From NCBI GenBank assembly GCA_936450465.1, contig OW388303.1, positions 8,029,021-8,093,020 on the forward strand: DNA of 64,000 nucleotides. Direction: 5' to 3'. The notes under the pieces are model-generated. The model did not search any database. It had not been told where the DNA came from and saw nothing but the letters and a program-made list of their open reading frames with translations. The position numbers and the translations under genes are program-made. Position 1 is the stretch's first letter. Every line of letters starts with the position of its first letter. The DNA comes from Gibbula magus (Eukaryota > Mollusca > Gastropoda > Trochida > Trochidae). Positions 50,991 to 61,671 of this stretch are shown here, piece by piece.

Positions 50991-51889
50991 ATAACGAAAT
51001 GTGCGTGATAACATATTAGCATATACACCGAACTCGTTTCCCTCTGAAGTATTGTCATGTTGTCACAAATATTTCCAATTTTATAAATAGACACTGGAAA
51101 ATTAGTAAGGGCACCTTTTGTTTGAAATTCATGGATGAATTCATGTTCGTAGTATGAATGAATAAAGTAGTCCAGGCAATGTCAAAGTTTATTGTTTGCT
51201 AATTACTTGAAAATAATCACATTACTGGAAGGTATGTGTCATAACAGACTTTTATGAACCTCCTTTACCGAAATACCACTTGGGTAATAATATCGAGTAT
51301 TAGTTCTTCTTATTAATAAACTTATGAACAGATTTCAGTAGTTAGCAATGAATGTTAGTTGTCTTGACTCATAACAAGTTCTTAAAATTTCGGATGAGAG
51401 TTTACATAGTCAAAGGTGATGCATCCAAGACGGTTCTGCTTTTATTCGTTAAGTCATCTGAGTTATGTAAAAGAGTTGCCACGTGACGTCAAAACCTTGT
51501 TATCCATCATTTCAGTATATTTCTCCATGTCAACACCACTGAGGAGTAAACTATTAACACACGCAATTCGCATATACATTCTCGCAGAGAGTCAGTATTA
51601 TGCTATCAACATGCTAGCAAAGTATTTAGGTATTGTAACATCAGTCTGATCACTACCTTTGAGCGGTCATTTTAATCTGAACACCTCAAAATGGCTGTTT
51701 GATAGTCAATGGTCAATATCTCTCGTAATCTGGTTGAGTTTTGGATTTTTTTTTATTTCAATGGAAATTTGGTTGGTTACTGATAAATGAATTGGGCTGA
51801 GGATTTTAATTGACTCAGGGGGTCAGCTGCAGGGGAGAGGATTGTTATTGAAGGCAGTTATACTAAATTTATGATATATTAAAATGTTC

Positions 51890-52680
51890 CTGACTTAAGA
51901 TTAAGGTTCATTGAAATTAAATGTCGACTTTGATAATATATATTGAGATATGGTGTAATGATGATTTTTGAACGAAATATTATGTTGGTGAAAATTTGAC
52001 TTTTTATGTACTGACTTTGGTTAATGTTTAACTTCAATGATATGTATACTTTCATGAAATAATGACTTTGTACATATATTTTGAGTTTAATGAATTGTTG
52101 ACTATAACAGATCGACTTTCAGGACATGTTGACTTTAAAAGGATAATTTGAATTTAGTGAAAAGTGGACTTTGAAAACGTTATGACTTTTGTGAAAGATT
52201 GACTTTTGTAACACATTAAATAATAAAAAGTGTTCTTATACTGCGCCAACAATCCAATCAATGGGTGGTTGCTCTGGGCGCTACACATTATTACCCTGAC
52301 GGAATTGTACTTTCGGTGCTGCCGAAGCGCTACACGAAGTCATGTACATCCGTTATTTCAGGTACCCATTTATACAGCTGGGTGGACTGAGTGCAATGTG
52401 GATGAAGTGCCTTGCCCAAGGACACAACACAGTATAAGACCAAGGTCACAAATGTTGTGTGTCTCCACCGGGATTCGAACCCGGGCCGTTGGCGTGAGAG
52501 GCAGACATGCTAACCACTACACCACTGTGCTCCACGTTGACTTTAAAAAAAAATTATTTCGAGTTTGGTGCATGACACATTATAAATCGATTTTGGTGAA
52601 AGTTTAACTTTAATTATATGTTTAGATTTGTGAGTATTGACTTTGAGAAATGTTGGCATTTGAAAAAGTACTTTACTTTA
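51890..52680 (+). repeat. Degenerate 17-bp minisatellite, split by a SINE
   Basis: GACTTT or a one-to-two base variant recurs at about 17-bp steps: 52014, 52030, 52047, 52064, 52083, 52100, 52114, 52131, 52150, 52167, 52184, 52201. It resumes after the SINE at 52539, 52561, 52574, 52589, 52606, 52625, 52639, 52656. Earlier weaker copies run back to about 51890. Units are heavily diverged, so the array is old. Confidence 0.75.
52205..52538 (-). mobile_element. tRNA-derived SINE, minus strand
   Basis: Read on the minus strand from about 52535: A box TGGTGTAGTGG (52524-52514), then B box GGTTCGAATCC (52481-52471), 33 bp apart, in a Glu/Asp-tRNA-like head with anticodon-loop-like CTCTCAC. The body contains TCCTTGGGCAAGGCACTTC and CAGTCCACCCAGCTGTA, and the 3' end reads TGTAGCGCCC...GGCGCAGTATAAGAA. 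The end is shared with the fragment at 29945. A clean target duplication could not be fixed because the insertion lies in the GACTTT minisatellite. Confidence 0.8.
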
Positions 52681-52966
52681 AATACGAAGCATTTTGAGCG
52701 ATGACACACATTCTTGTATAGTTGACATATATTCAAGTACATACACATCATTTATCGGTTACATTAGTCCCTCTTTCAAACTTAGGCCACGTCCAACCAC
52801 GGTTCGCCCTCTCTGTGACAGGTATCTCAATAATAACAGGTTTATACAACAGCGGTAAAGGGTGTTATATATGTAGGAGATGTAACATGTTTATCGGTTT
52901 GCTTCTAGCTGGGTCTCATGACAATATTGCGATTACAATATGTAAATTATGATTGTTTTGATTCAG

Positions 52967-53186
52967 GTTCCTGTGCTTCACTGTTTGACGCTGCACTCCA
53001 GAAGGAGAGCCGAGAGAGTTCAACATATGAACATTATAATGCAGGGGGAGCAGTGGATGGCATCATTGATAGCAACCACACCTGTACACACACGGACCTT
53101 CGGAATAACAGCCCGTGGTGGCAGGTGGATCTTGTTGGGATGTATGCATACAAGCAGTGATGCTGGGAAATCGACAAAATGAATGC
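52967..53186 (+). pseudogene. Broken copy of the F-type lectin first exon
   Basis: Equivalent to the exon at 1881-2099: acceptor GATTCAG (to 52966), phase 1 start, then SLFDAALQKES, SSTY, GGAVDGIID, TCTHT and PWWQVDL. A one-base deletion near 53145, relative to the intact copy, shifts the frame into TGA at 53158. If the base is restored in the alignment, similarity continues through VMLGNR to a weak donor GTTACC at 53187. Similarity to the other copy continues past the exon end: both have GAGAACGTTAA in the adjacent intron. No second-half exon is visible downstream; at 53695 a satellite starts. A retained functional exon with different splicing is possible but unlikely. Confidence 0.8.
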
Positions 53187-53694
53187 GTTACCAAATGAAT
53201 CTCTAAGAGAACGTTAAGACTCGTCTGGTTGTGAGTTTATTTTTTCCATTCATTTGGTCATTTACATTTAGTTTACAAGAATAAGCAACTACATATAAGC
53301 TAGCATCGTTAAACAAAACGCGTCTGGTGCAATTGCTTGTTTAAAATTAAATTGCTTTCATAATGAGTTACAGCTGTATACTGAAGTAACAGGATCAGCT
53401 GGTGGATATCTGTCTTTTCTTGGCTAACACTACACGGTGATACAAATGAAAGCATACAGCTTCAAATTATTATTCCTCATTATTATGTTATTTATACAAG
53501 TACACCATGACTTTCCTACCAACAAATATAAATCCATAGTTACAAAGAAATGAAAGAATGTTTAGAGATTGGACGAACAAACAAACTATTTAAGAATTCC
53601 TTTCACCTTTTCAAAGTAGCAAATTTGTCATGTTTTCTTTAACCAAAAAGAGCAATATTCTATATAGCACAACATGCTTTGAAAACAAATCGTT
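53187..53694. other. No gene recognised
   Basis: AT-rich sequence between the broken lectin exon and the satellite. The missing lectin second exon was looked for here and not seen. Confidence 0.5.
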
Positions 53695-54190
53695 TCAAAA
53701 TTATGTTTTGGTCGTGACCCTTTGTGACCCATATTAATAGACAATTTGTAATCCCTATTCGCCAAGGAGTCTTTACACAACATTTCAGCTTTCTTGAGCT
53801 TTTCGTACAGGAGAAGAAAACGAAAAAGATGTTTAGGTCATGACCCTTGTGACCCTTCTTTGGGGTCACCGGATCACCAAATCTACAGTATTTAATCTCC
53901 AATTGGCCATGGAGTCACATAACATTTCAGCTTTCTATAGATTTGTGTACTGGAGAAGATGACAATAGCTATAGGTATTTAGGTCGTGACACCCGTTTGG
54001 GGTCACAGGGCCACCAAATTACACTATTCACTCCCCACGGGCCGAGGAATCTGTACACAACGTTATAGCTTTCAAGAGTTTTCGTACTGGAGTAGGAGAT
54101 GAACAACATTTCTTAGATCATGACCCCTGTGGTTAATTAAACCTACAATTTAGAAACCAGATTGGCCAAGGAGTCTGTACAAAAATCACA
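53695..54190 (+). repeat. ~139-bp tandem repeat interrupted by the Harbinger element
   Basis: About three and a half copies of a unit containing GTCATGACCCTTGTGACCC, TTTGGGGTCAC, CACCAAAT, GGCCAAGGAGTCTGTACACA, TTTCAGCTTTC and TACTGGAGAAGA. CAGCTTTC-type markers lie near 53788, 53927 and 54067. The last copy stops at GTCTGTACAAAAATCACA, where the transposon begins. A related single unit appears at about 41220-41320. Confidence 0.8.
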
Positions 54191-54355
54191 GGCCCCCTAT
54201 TCTCGAAACGTTCGTAGAGCTAAGAATTCGTAACCTCCTACGACAATTCTTACGACAAATTCTAAGATAAGATAAGATCAATTCTCGAAACTGTCTTATC
54301 TAGTTCGTAGCTCTGCGGTGGTTCGTAAGAAGTAAGTCGACTTTCGTAAGTTAAG
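54191..54355 (+). repeat. Left terminal and subterminal inverted repeat of Harbinger
   Basis: Terminal GGCCCCCTATTCTCGAAACG, then CGTAGAGCTAAGAATTC. A second, subterminal CAATTCTCGAAACTGTC with TAGTTCGTAGC starts about 75 bp further in. The right end has the mirror arrangement (GCTACGAACTTTTTGAGAATTG at 61714). Repeated CGTAG/CTACGA motifs are plausible binding sites for the Myb-like protein (inference). Confidence 0.85.
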
Positions 54356-55110
54356 AAAGGGGCTCTTTTGTTCTGAAGTAGTGTTTCTAACGGGGGTTTC
54401 CCCGTGACGTCATCAGCCGCGTGAGGATTCCCTTGTTTGTAAACAGCAGCCGACTAAGCGGCACACCGCGGAAGCCTCGGACGGTCAACTGGACGGCCAC
54501 GGAGGTAGAAGTGCTCATTGAGGGAGTTCAAGAGCAATACAAACTCCTCTTTGGGCACTTCTCCTCCACAATCACGCAGTCACAGAAGAAGAAGGTGTGG
54601 GGCGACATCGTACAAAAGTAAGCATCGCTTATATTCACTTCAGTGTTTGAGATGTCGTGATAGGTATAAACTACACATGTAAACAGTTCCGTAATTATAC
54701 AGAAAACAGACACATTGATTTCATTGTGGTTTCATTATCAAATTGATAAAATGTTTTATTGTTGGTATAAATAATAATCAATTTCAAAGAAATTAATGAG
54801 TTGAAATGAAATCTTCTTGTTTACAGGATCAACGCTAACAGTAGAACGCTGAGGGACATCCCTCAAGCTAAAAAGAAGTGGGCTGACATGAAGTAAGTAA
54901 ACCAGGAAATAAATGAATACATGTCACTAACTGTGTCAAACTTTAGATGAAAATTTTAATTTTAATTAAGTTAAAAAAAGGGATGGAAATTCTGTCAAAT
55001 GCTACAAATGTGTTTTTTTATTACTTGACAGCTGACACACAATAACTTATGTAGCCTAAATGTTGATGATCAGTCTATAGAGGATATTATGTGAGTGTCT
55101 GTCAAGGGAT

Positions 55111-55503
55111 ACCGTAAATCCTTGAATAATTACCCGCCTTGAACAGTCGACTGCCTTGAATAATCACGAGGTCTAAGCTAGGCCTCTTAGAAATAAATAC
55201 TCACCTGCCTTGAATATTCGCCGGGTTAAATTTAGCAAATGTAAATAAACTTATGGCTATCTCCTTTTAAAAAATAATTTCGGTATAAGAATATTTATGT
55301 GAAGTTTAACCTCATGACATGCTCATTGTTTACAATATTCAAAATTCAAAACATACAGCATTGATGTTTAATATATTGTTTATGCTATGATTATTAAAAA
55401 TTTCACATATATATATATTTAATCGCCTGCCTTGAATAATCACCGGGTGAAATCGAGGTTTGAAATTAATAAACACCGGGCGATTATTCACGGATTTAAG
55501 ATA
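55111..55503. mobile_element. MITE nested in intron 2 of the Myb-like gene
   Basis: The left end GTAAATCCTTGAATAATTAC matches the right end in complement (TTAAATCCGTGAATAATCGC) over about 25 bases. Inside, GCCTTGAATAATCAC-like phrases recur several times in the same orientation. GATA borders both sides and may be part of a target duplication, not proven. Superfamily unknown. It inserted after the Harbinger element. Confidence 0.65.
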
Positions 55504-57715
55504 TATGGAGATTGAAGAATGAGTGTCGTAAACATAGTGTGACATAGATATATAATAATATTCCATACCGAAGTCATGAAATTGATGAATATACCATAAA
55601 ATCCACTTTCAAACTTTGGTTGACGACCCACCGAAACATGACGTCATAACATTGTTTATGACGTCACGTCATGGCAATCACATATGAAAAATAACCCCAA
55701 TATAATTGCCCTCATAGGTAATAATATATGAATCTATATATTGCTTAATTGAGTTTCAAATTTTGGAAATTAATTGAACATGGCAAACAAGTCAAGTAAT
55801 AGAAATCTTTTTTTGGAAAGGTAAATATAATTTAAAAAGATCTCCAATTTATTTGATAATACTAATGTAAATGAACATTTTTGTTTAAGGAGTCTGACGC
55901 GCAAGAAGGCTTCCCTTCAAAAGAAAGAGCGAACAAAAACAGGTGGATGAGTTGCAGATGACAGTATTGATTTATCGTCAATTGAAAACAAGGTTAGTAT
56001 ATAATGAGCTTTTAAACATATAATGTACAATATATAAATCTTTACTGGAACCTTGAATATGAAGTGTCATTTGAATAAATGCAAACAATGACATATATAG
56101 ATTGCAATATTATGAATCTAGTCATTTTACAATGTGAAAAATTTCAGAAATAACCCCATAATAAAACCCTTATTTCAAACATTGAAACTGATTTATGAAC
56201 TATTATTTTGCAGATAATCTCAATAATTCCAGCCTGTCAGGTTGATGGGGTAAAAGGGGGATTAGAGAGTGAGGCATGTGAAGGTAAGTATTTCTCAATA
56301 TAGTGATCAACATATCTTCTGACACCTTCCTAAATTTGCTGTGGGCCTGCAACAACTTCAATCAATCTTCAAATTTTGTCTGAATAGCTAGTAAAGATCA
56401 AAAACACTATCCACATGTTTTATCTTTTAAGTTAACTTTATCCCTGCTGCACTGAAAGGTAATAATGATGAAACTTGACATATCTGCAGTGTTTGAAAGT
56501 GACTCAAGATTTATAAAAAAAAACTCAACTGTAATCTATGAGAGGGTATTTCATGAGTTCTTAAATAATGGTGTAGGAGCTTGAAGGATATACTGATAGT
56601 ATTCAACAAAAGTGTCACAAATTCAGTATGAGTAGGGCACAAAATAATGTTCTATTTCTTATGTATTGGTAATTAAGTCATGAAATTAAGAAAAATACAT
56701 CAAAAATGTATTTTCACAAAGAATAAATTTAGAATTTAGAACTGTCATAGAATATAGGGAAATCAAAGCATTGTTCATGATGTCACATTGACAAAGTGAT
56801 ATTTACCCTCAATGTACAAATGAACCCTTATGTGAATGATCTCATAGGTTATACTAATCATAAATTTGATTGCAGTTCCTGGTCCAAACAGTAACCATGC
56901 TCCAACTACTGATAAAATGGCCATGGTTGTCAGCTGTCCCCCTCCATCTCCAGTTGCTGGACCATCTACAGCGGCTGATTCAGACACAGTCACACCATCT
57001 CACACGCCTTGCTCTGCTGAAGGTAACTGAAAGTTAAAATTTAAGTCATCAATGTTAAGTTTAAAAAAGTCATTGAAATGAATTTCATTTCATGAGGATC
57101 ATTAATTTATAAGATAACAGGTTGTAAGACTTTAACAGGCAGGGAAAGCAGGCTGTTAAGCAGTGTGTTAAGATTGAATATAATAAAGTTGACTTTTTAT
57201 AGCTGGGTAATTACATTCGCACACTCAGTGTTAATCAATCAGACATAACCAACAACTATTCTCCCTTCAGGGAAAAAGCATGTACACATTTTTAAAGTGA
57301 ATGCGTTTGTAACATATTCATGAACATTTGAGTAAAAGTATATAATCCATTTAAATTAATTATTTTCAGTTTCACTCATCACGCATCGAGAGAGGAAAAG
57401 GGTGGTGAAGTCAAATATAAGTAAGTCAAACAATTTTTAAAGGGTGTTTTATTTACATCTTCAACATTAGATCTTGCAAATCCTGATAAGTTACAGAACC
57501 ATTTGCCCTATTTTATTTTGTTTTACAAATCAATTTTCATTACATTTATTCTCTAGGGCTGGGACAGGTACATGTAGATATATACATTTTGTCTACCAAT
57601 AGCCCAACCCCTATTATCCTACCCTACCTGAGATCGAATCTTATGTCACCCAATTGCTCTATCTTGCAAAGCAAGTCGCATAATATCCAATGGGTTTGCA
57701 GGTAGAGCCTCTCAA

Positions 57716-57753
57716 CCTAACCCTACCCTACCCTACCCTACCCTACCCTACCC
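57716..57753 (+). repeat. CCCTA pentamer repeat
   Basis: CCTAA followed by six CCCTA units, in intron 6 of the Myb-like gene. It differs from the six-base telomere repeat of molluscs, so it is treated as an interstitial microsatellite. Confidence 0.8.
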
Positions 57754-58283
57754 GGATACCCATTTAGTTTATCCTACACATAAAGTTTGTAAGATTTTGT
57801 AATAATTCAATCAACTTGTTAGGCTAATGTATGGAGATAGAAGCTACAGCATAGAGATATATTGCTGTTTCCATCAATTATTCTCTGAATAACAAGTGAC
57901 TATAATTGTTCCGGGTAATATGATGGGTTCCCAGGTTCTTCTCACTATCAACTAACCTAGGTATCTTTCTGGGTTACCCATTCCAGCCATGCTATATTCA
58001 TGTTCAATGTAATACGAATATGGTAATTTTACGATAATTAAATGATGTTTTTTCTTTGATATACCAGATACAAGATCAAATGATATTTCTCTGGATATTC
58101 TTGAGGTGGAGAAAGAGAAGCTGAATATACAGAGGGAACAGCTGGCAACAGAGAAGGAGAGACTGTGGGTGGAGAAGGAGAGGTTGGCTCTGGAGAGTGA
58201 GATCCTCAATTGCCTAAAGCAGAAGAATGTGGCTGATGATAGTTATGATTCCGACTTATGTTTGTCACCAGTTATTAAACTTT

Positions 58284-58700
58284 TAGCTCATCAGGCCTGA
58301 AAGGCCAGTTGGGCCTTTCCCTTTTGGTATGCCATAGCACCATAGGACAATAACTATATGAGTTCCCATGTTATAATGTGTATATATTCAAAGTTCTTTA
58401 GACTTCTTCTACTAGAAAAATAAATACTTCCAGCAAGTGAAATGTAAGCTTTTTTAAGGCTGATGAGCTACAGAGCCAGTCACTCAAACTGTCCTTGGTT
58501 CAGCATAAGCATTGAGTGAAGTTGAAACCACTACAGAGCTACATGTAGTGAGGACATCTTTAAGCATAGTAATAGAAAATATAATTTCTCACCAAATTCT
58601 TGAAATATTGTAACATGATTTGGGAAATATGTCTTAGTGACACCATTTGAATTTGAAAATATATATCTTGATGAGCTACAGAGCCCATGACTATTTTTGC
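58284..58700 (+). repeat. Repeat joined to the end of the Myb-like gene
   Basis: TTAGCTCATCAGGCC with the hairpin GGCCTGAAAGGCC resembles the start of a repeat very common in bivalves and gastropods (TTTTAGCTCACCTGGCC..., from memory). It also resembles AGCTCATCGGGCCTTTCAGG at 41369 beside satellite B. TGATGAGCTACAGAGCC occurs at 58461 and 58669. The last codons of exon 7 and its stop fall within this repeat. Confidence 0.5.
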
Positions 58701-58739
58701 TGATATTGTTATTAATTTGTTAATATGTTTCTATCTCAA

Positions 58740-59160
58740 AACTAATTATACCCCCTTACAGGGTAATCGGTGGTATATATAGCGTTCATTCTGTCCGTCT
58801 GTCCGTCCGTCCATCCGTCACAAAGTTTGTGCAGAGCATATTTCTCAAACTATACATGTAGCCTCACCAAACTTGCTACACATGTTATCCATGATCTCTA
58901 GTTGTGCCTTTTGAGGGTTAGACCTATTTCTGAATTTTACTTTTGGCGGTTTCCATGGAAACATGACCAAACCAGTGACTGTGTCATTCTGTGTGGAACT
59001 TATCTCCCAAACTATACATTCTAGCTACACCAAACTTCATACACATGTCAACCATACTGCCTAGATGTGCCTTTTGAGGGTTAGATCTATTTCTGAATTT
59101 TACTTTTGGCAGTTTCCATGGAAACATGACTTACCATTAACAATTATCTCTGGAACTGTA
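58740..59160 (-). repeat. Satellite-bearing element with GGAC tract, minus strand
   Basis: On the minus strand: two units of about 130-145 bp with TTTCCATGGAAAC and CCTCAAAAGGCACA, then a short run of GGAC/GGAT units (complement of 58794-58818), then ATATATACCACCGATTACCC near the terminus at about 58750. This is the same plan as the elements at 40697-44206, and CATGGAAAC and AAAAGGCAC are shared with array B. It lies between the two Harbinger genes and so is a later insertion. Confidence 0.7.
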
Positions 59161-59427
59161 CATTGCATATTCATTAATCTTTACTTACAGGTTAGTCATT
59201 CCCATAAAGGTGCCTTTCCTATTTTCAATTATGTCAAACTATATTTGGAAGCGGGGGTATGTGAGCTGTGCTAGCTTCCACACTTGATGTTTATCAACAC
59301 AAATGCCTGTTTATTGAATGTATGATAAATACAATTTATGTAAATTTGTTATATAAAAGTTGACATATAAAAAATATCATGTTTGTTGTCTATCATGTTA
59401 TGTTGTACTAATGCTATTTGACTCACC

Positions 59428-61639
59428 TCACATGAACACATCCTGTATAAGTTTCCTCCTGACTGCATAACCATCAATGATGCGGGGACCCTGGTAGACT
59501 GCATCATCAAGCTGATGTTCCTCCTCCACAGGCCAAGGGGGCAGGGGCTCCCTCAGCTCAATACACAGGTTGTGTAGTTGGAACGCAGCATAGATCACCT
59601 TGTTCGCCTTGTCTGGTTGAAAGGGATGACAGCCTGTTGTCTTGTGTAGACACCTGAGACAGACAAACATTATAATCATACGTTTATATATGAGTTCCCA
59701 AGTCATACTGTGTTGATGAAACAAATGTCTAAATTGGGATTGTAATCATGGCATCCATCTGTAAACTTTTCACCTTTTTCGACTTGTTATCTAGAACAAA
59801 TGACTATAGAGAGCTGAAATGTTGTGTACCAAGTAAATGATTCACAATGCTATGTCACACACTAGATGACATCATAGTGTTATGACATCATTTATAAGCT
59901 TAATGAGCTTATAAATGTTAAAATGTTAAAAGTTGAAATCAATAATTTGGAATTGATACATCTTATAATTCAATTTACCTGAATTGTGACTTGAGAAGCC
60001 CAAAAGCTCTCTCTACAGTATTTCTTGTCTTCATGTGAGCTTTATTGTAAGCCTCCTCCGCCTGGGTGCTGGGGTTGGTGACTGGCGTCAGCAACCAGGA
60101 TCTTTCAAATCTTTGCAAATCTTTCATTAAATTAATTATCTTGGTGAAATTTATGACAAAAAAATAGGGCATATGGCTGCCAATCCTATTTCCCAAATTT
60201 TAAGATCTGTCAGGTTCTATTATCAGACTCATTCATCATCAATACAATTTATAACTAAAAAACTAGCATTACAACTATTGTGAACAATTCTAAAATTCAA
60301 TTGTGTTTACATTTTGACTAATGTTATGTGCAACCCTTGTTTTTTACTTCTGTAATAAATGATTAGGAATATAATTGCCCAGAATCCCCAAGCAGCCATC
60401 CATCAGCACCAGCCTTGCCTTCCAGGTACCCACCAATCTGGCTGTAAGCCAGGATGAAGCTATTATGGCTACTGCCAGGCCACTTGCATACCACATTCGT
60501 GAATCTGGAACATCATCAATCAATATACAATTATTTAAGATTATAATTGCACATAGTAATACCAATATGAAAAAGCAAATACTTATCTGTTGAGTAAGTC
60601 TTGACCACTAATCATCAATAATGATTATAATACAATGTTTATATATATAATACATACACAGTATTATTTTTATAAAAAAAATAATTTCTAATACACTATA
60701 TATATGTGAAATAAACTATACTATTTATCATTCTGTAAAAGTTGCATGGTATTAAATAAGAAAAATTAATATATCAATGAATTAATATATATTTTATTTT
60801 TAAAAATGAATTGATAATTTAAAATTTGCAAAAATATACACATTGAATCCAAATACATTCCCTCTTTTGATCATTCAGTAAGTTACATGTCATTGAGACC
60901 AACTTATATAGCAAATGTTAAACCTAAAATGTGCCTCAATTCTATACATTTAGGAAACCCTAAAGGGCCTTTCATTTGCATGAATGTGAAGGTCATACAA
61001 TATGGTAAATTGACGGCACGGTCTAGACTACCATTCTCTCTTTTTCATTAATCACTTGTTTAAAAAAAATGCTGATTGCAATTAAGTAGCTTGTTACCTC
61101 AGGGTTGAGTCGCATATGGCTTGGACGTTGACTGCATGGTATCCTTTCCGACAAACAAATGCTTCCTCGTCTTTCGATGGTCGGATAATCGGAACTAGAG
61201 TGCCGTCTACCGCACCTAGAACACGGGGGAATCCGGCTATGTTGTGGAATCCAGCCCTCGTTTGTCGCACCTCATTGTCTTTGGGAAACTTTATAAATCT
61301 CAACCCGCAGAAAATATCAATACAGGCACTGATGGCCCGCGACACACTTGGCTGGGAAATACCATGTAGGTCGGCAAGCTCCGACTGGAATCCCCGCTTA
61401 CCAAGATACCTGAGGGTGACGAGTACCTGTAGATCGGGATCAAGGGGTACGGAACGCTGGGTGTCCCTAGTCAACTGCGGTGCAGCGATGGTTATTATGC
61501 GCTCGATCCCGTTTCTTGACAGTCGGTACCTGTTAAGAAGTTCACGATCATCGAAGTGTTCCAGGTAAACTCTCTCCTTGTTAGTTCTACCTACTTTTTC
61601 TTCGTCTGTCGCTTGTCGGACAACAATGTAAGACGCCAT
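59428..61639 (-). pseudogene. HARBI1-type Harbinger nuclease, multi-exon, inactivated
   Basis: Exon 1 (61639-61098) starts at ATG and encodes a helix-turn-helix-like stretch (HGISQPSVSRAISACID) and the first catalytic Asp in VLGAVDGTLV; donor GTAACA. A later exon (about 60513-60375) opens DSRMW, carrying the second catalytic Asp. It then needs a one-base frame change to reach GGYLEGKAGADGWLLGDSG. The next exon (60101-59979) reads SWLLTPVTNPST to NTVERAFGLLKSQF with the catalytic Glu, and the last exon (59653-59428) RCLHKTTGCHPF to LHNLCIEL and the stop. The family's mini-exon with the WPGS-H motif should lie between 61097 and 60513 and is not there. No normal donor follows GDSG. The gene is dead. 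It is convergent with the Myb-like gene. Confidence 0.88.
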
Positions 61640-61671
61640 CTTTATTGTGCGTATGTAACTTACGACAGCCT

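Larger units (their letters stand above)
47881..51889. other. Long stretch without recognisable genes
   Basis: AT-rich. It contains a near-perfect palindrome (49228-49273), a CA microsatellite (49339-49397) and a possible interspersed-repeat fragment (50895-50990), all listed separately. The open frame 50178-50477 shows no known motif. Confidence 0.45.
54421..58300 (+). pseudogene. Harbinger Myb/SANT-like DNA-binding protein, seven exons, nonsense-mutated
   Basis: Exons read from GT-AG borders in consistent phase: to 54617, 54827-54892, 55890-55992, 56214-56283, 56876-57022, 57370-57420, 58068-58300. Exons 1-3 give a Myb/SANT-like domain (Myb_DNA-bind_5 type): VNWTATEVEVLIEGVQ, LFGHFSSTITQSQKKKVW, then IPQAKKKWADMKSLTRKK. 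Exon 4 has the family's IIPACQVDGVKGGLES, exons 5-6 a Pro/Ser/Thr-rich linker and a KRVVK basic patch, exon 7 a Glu/Lys-rich coiled coil. In known Harbingers this protein enters the nucleus, binds the ends and recruits the nuclease. Breaks: TGA at 55948-55950 replaces a Gly codon of the conserved KTGGG stretch, and there is no in-frame ATG between the stop at 54388 and the domain (a GTG stands at 54421). The stop at 58298 lies in repeat-like sequence. Confidence 0.88.

Noticed and set aside
52465..52535. tRNA-Glu or tRNA-Asp gene on the minus strand
   Set aside because: Good Pol III boxes, but no acceptor pairing; it is the head of a SINE.
54190..54192. Confident TTA/TAA target duplication for the Harbinger element
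   Set aside because: The bases present are ACA on both sides and the right end is trimmed, so only a tentative duplication is reported.
57716..57753. Telomeric repeat or chromosome-fusion scar
   Set aside because: The unit is CCCTA (five bases), only about six copies, not the six-base animal telomere unit.
58106..58300. Separate small coiled-coil gene
   Set aside because: It is exon 7 of the Myb-like gene: acceptor at 58067 and matching phase with exon 6.
61116..61568. 150-codon plus-strand open frame
   Set aside because: It is antisense to exon 1 of the Harbinger nuclease, whose frame carries the conserved motifs.
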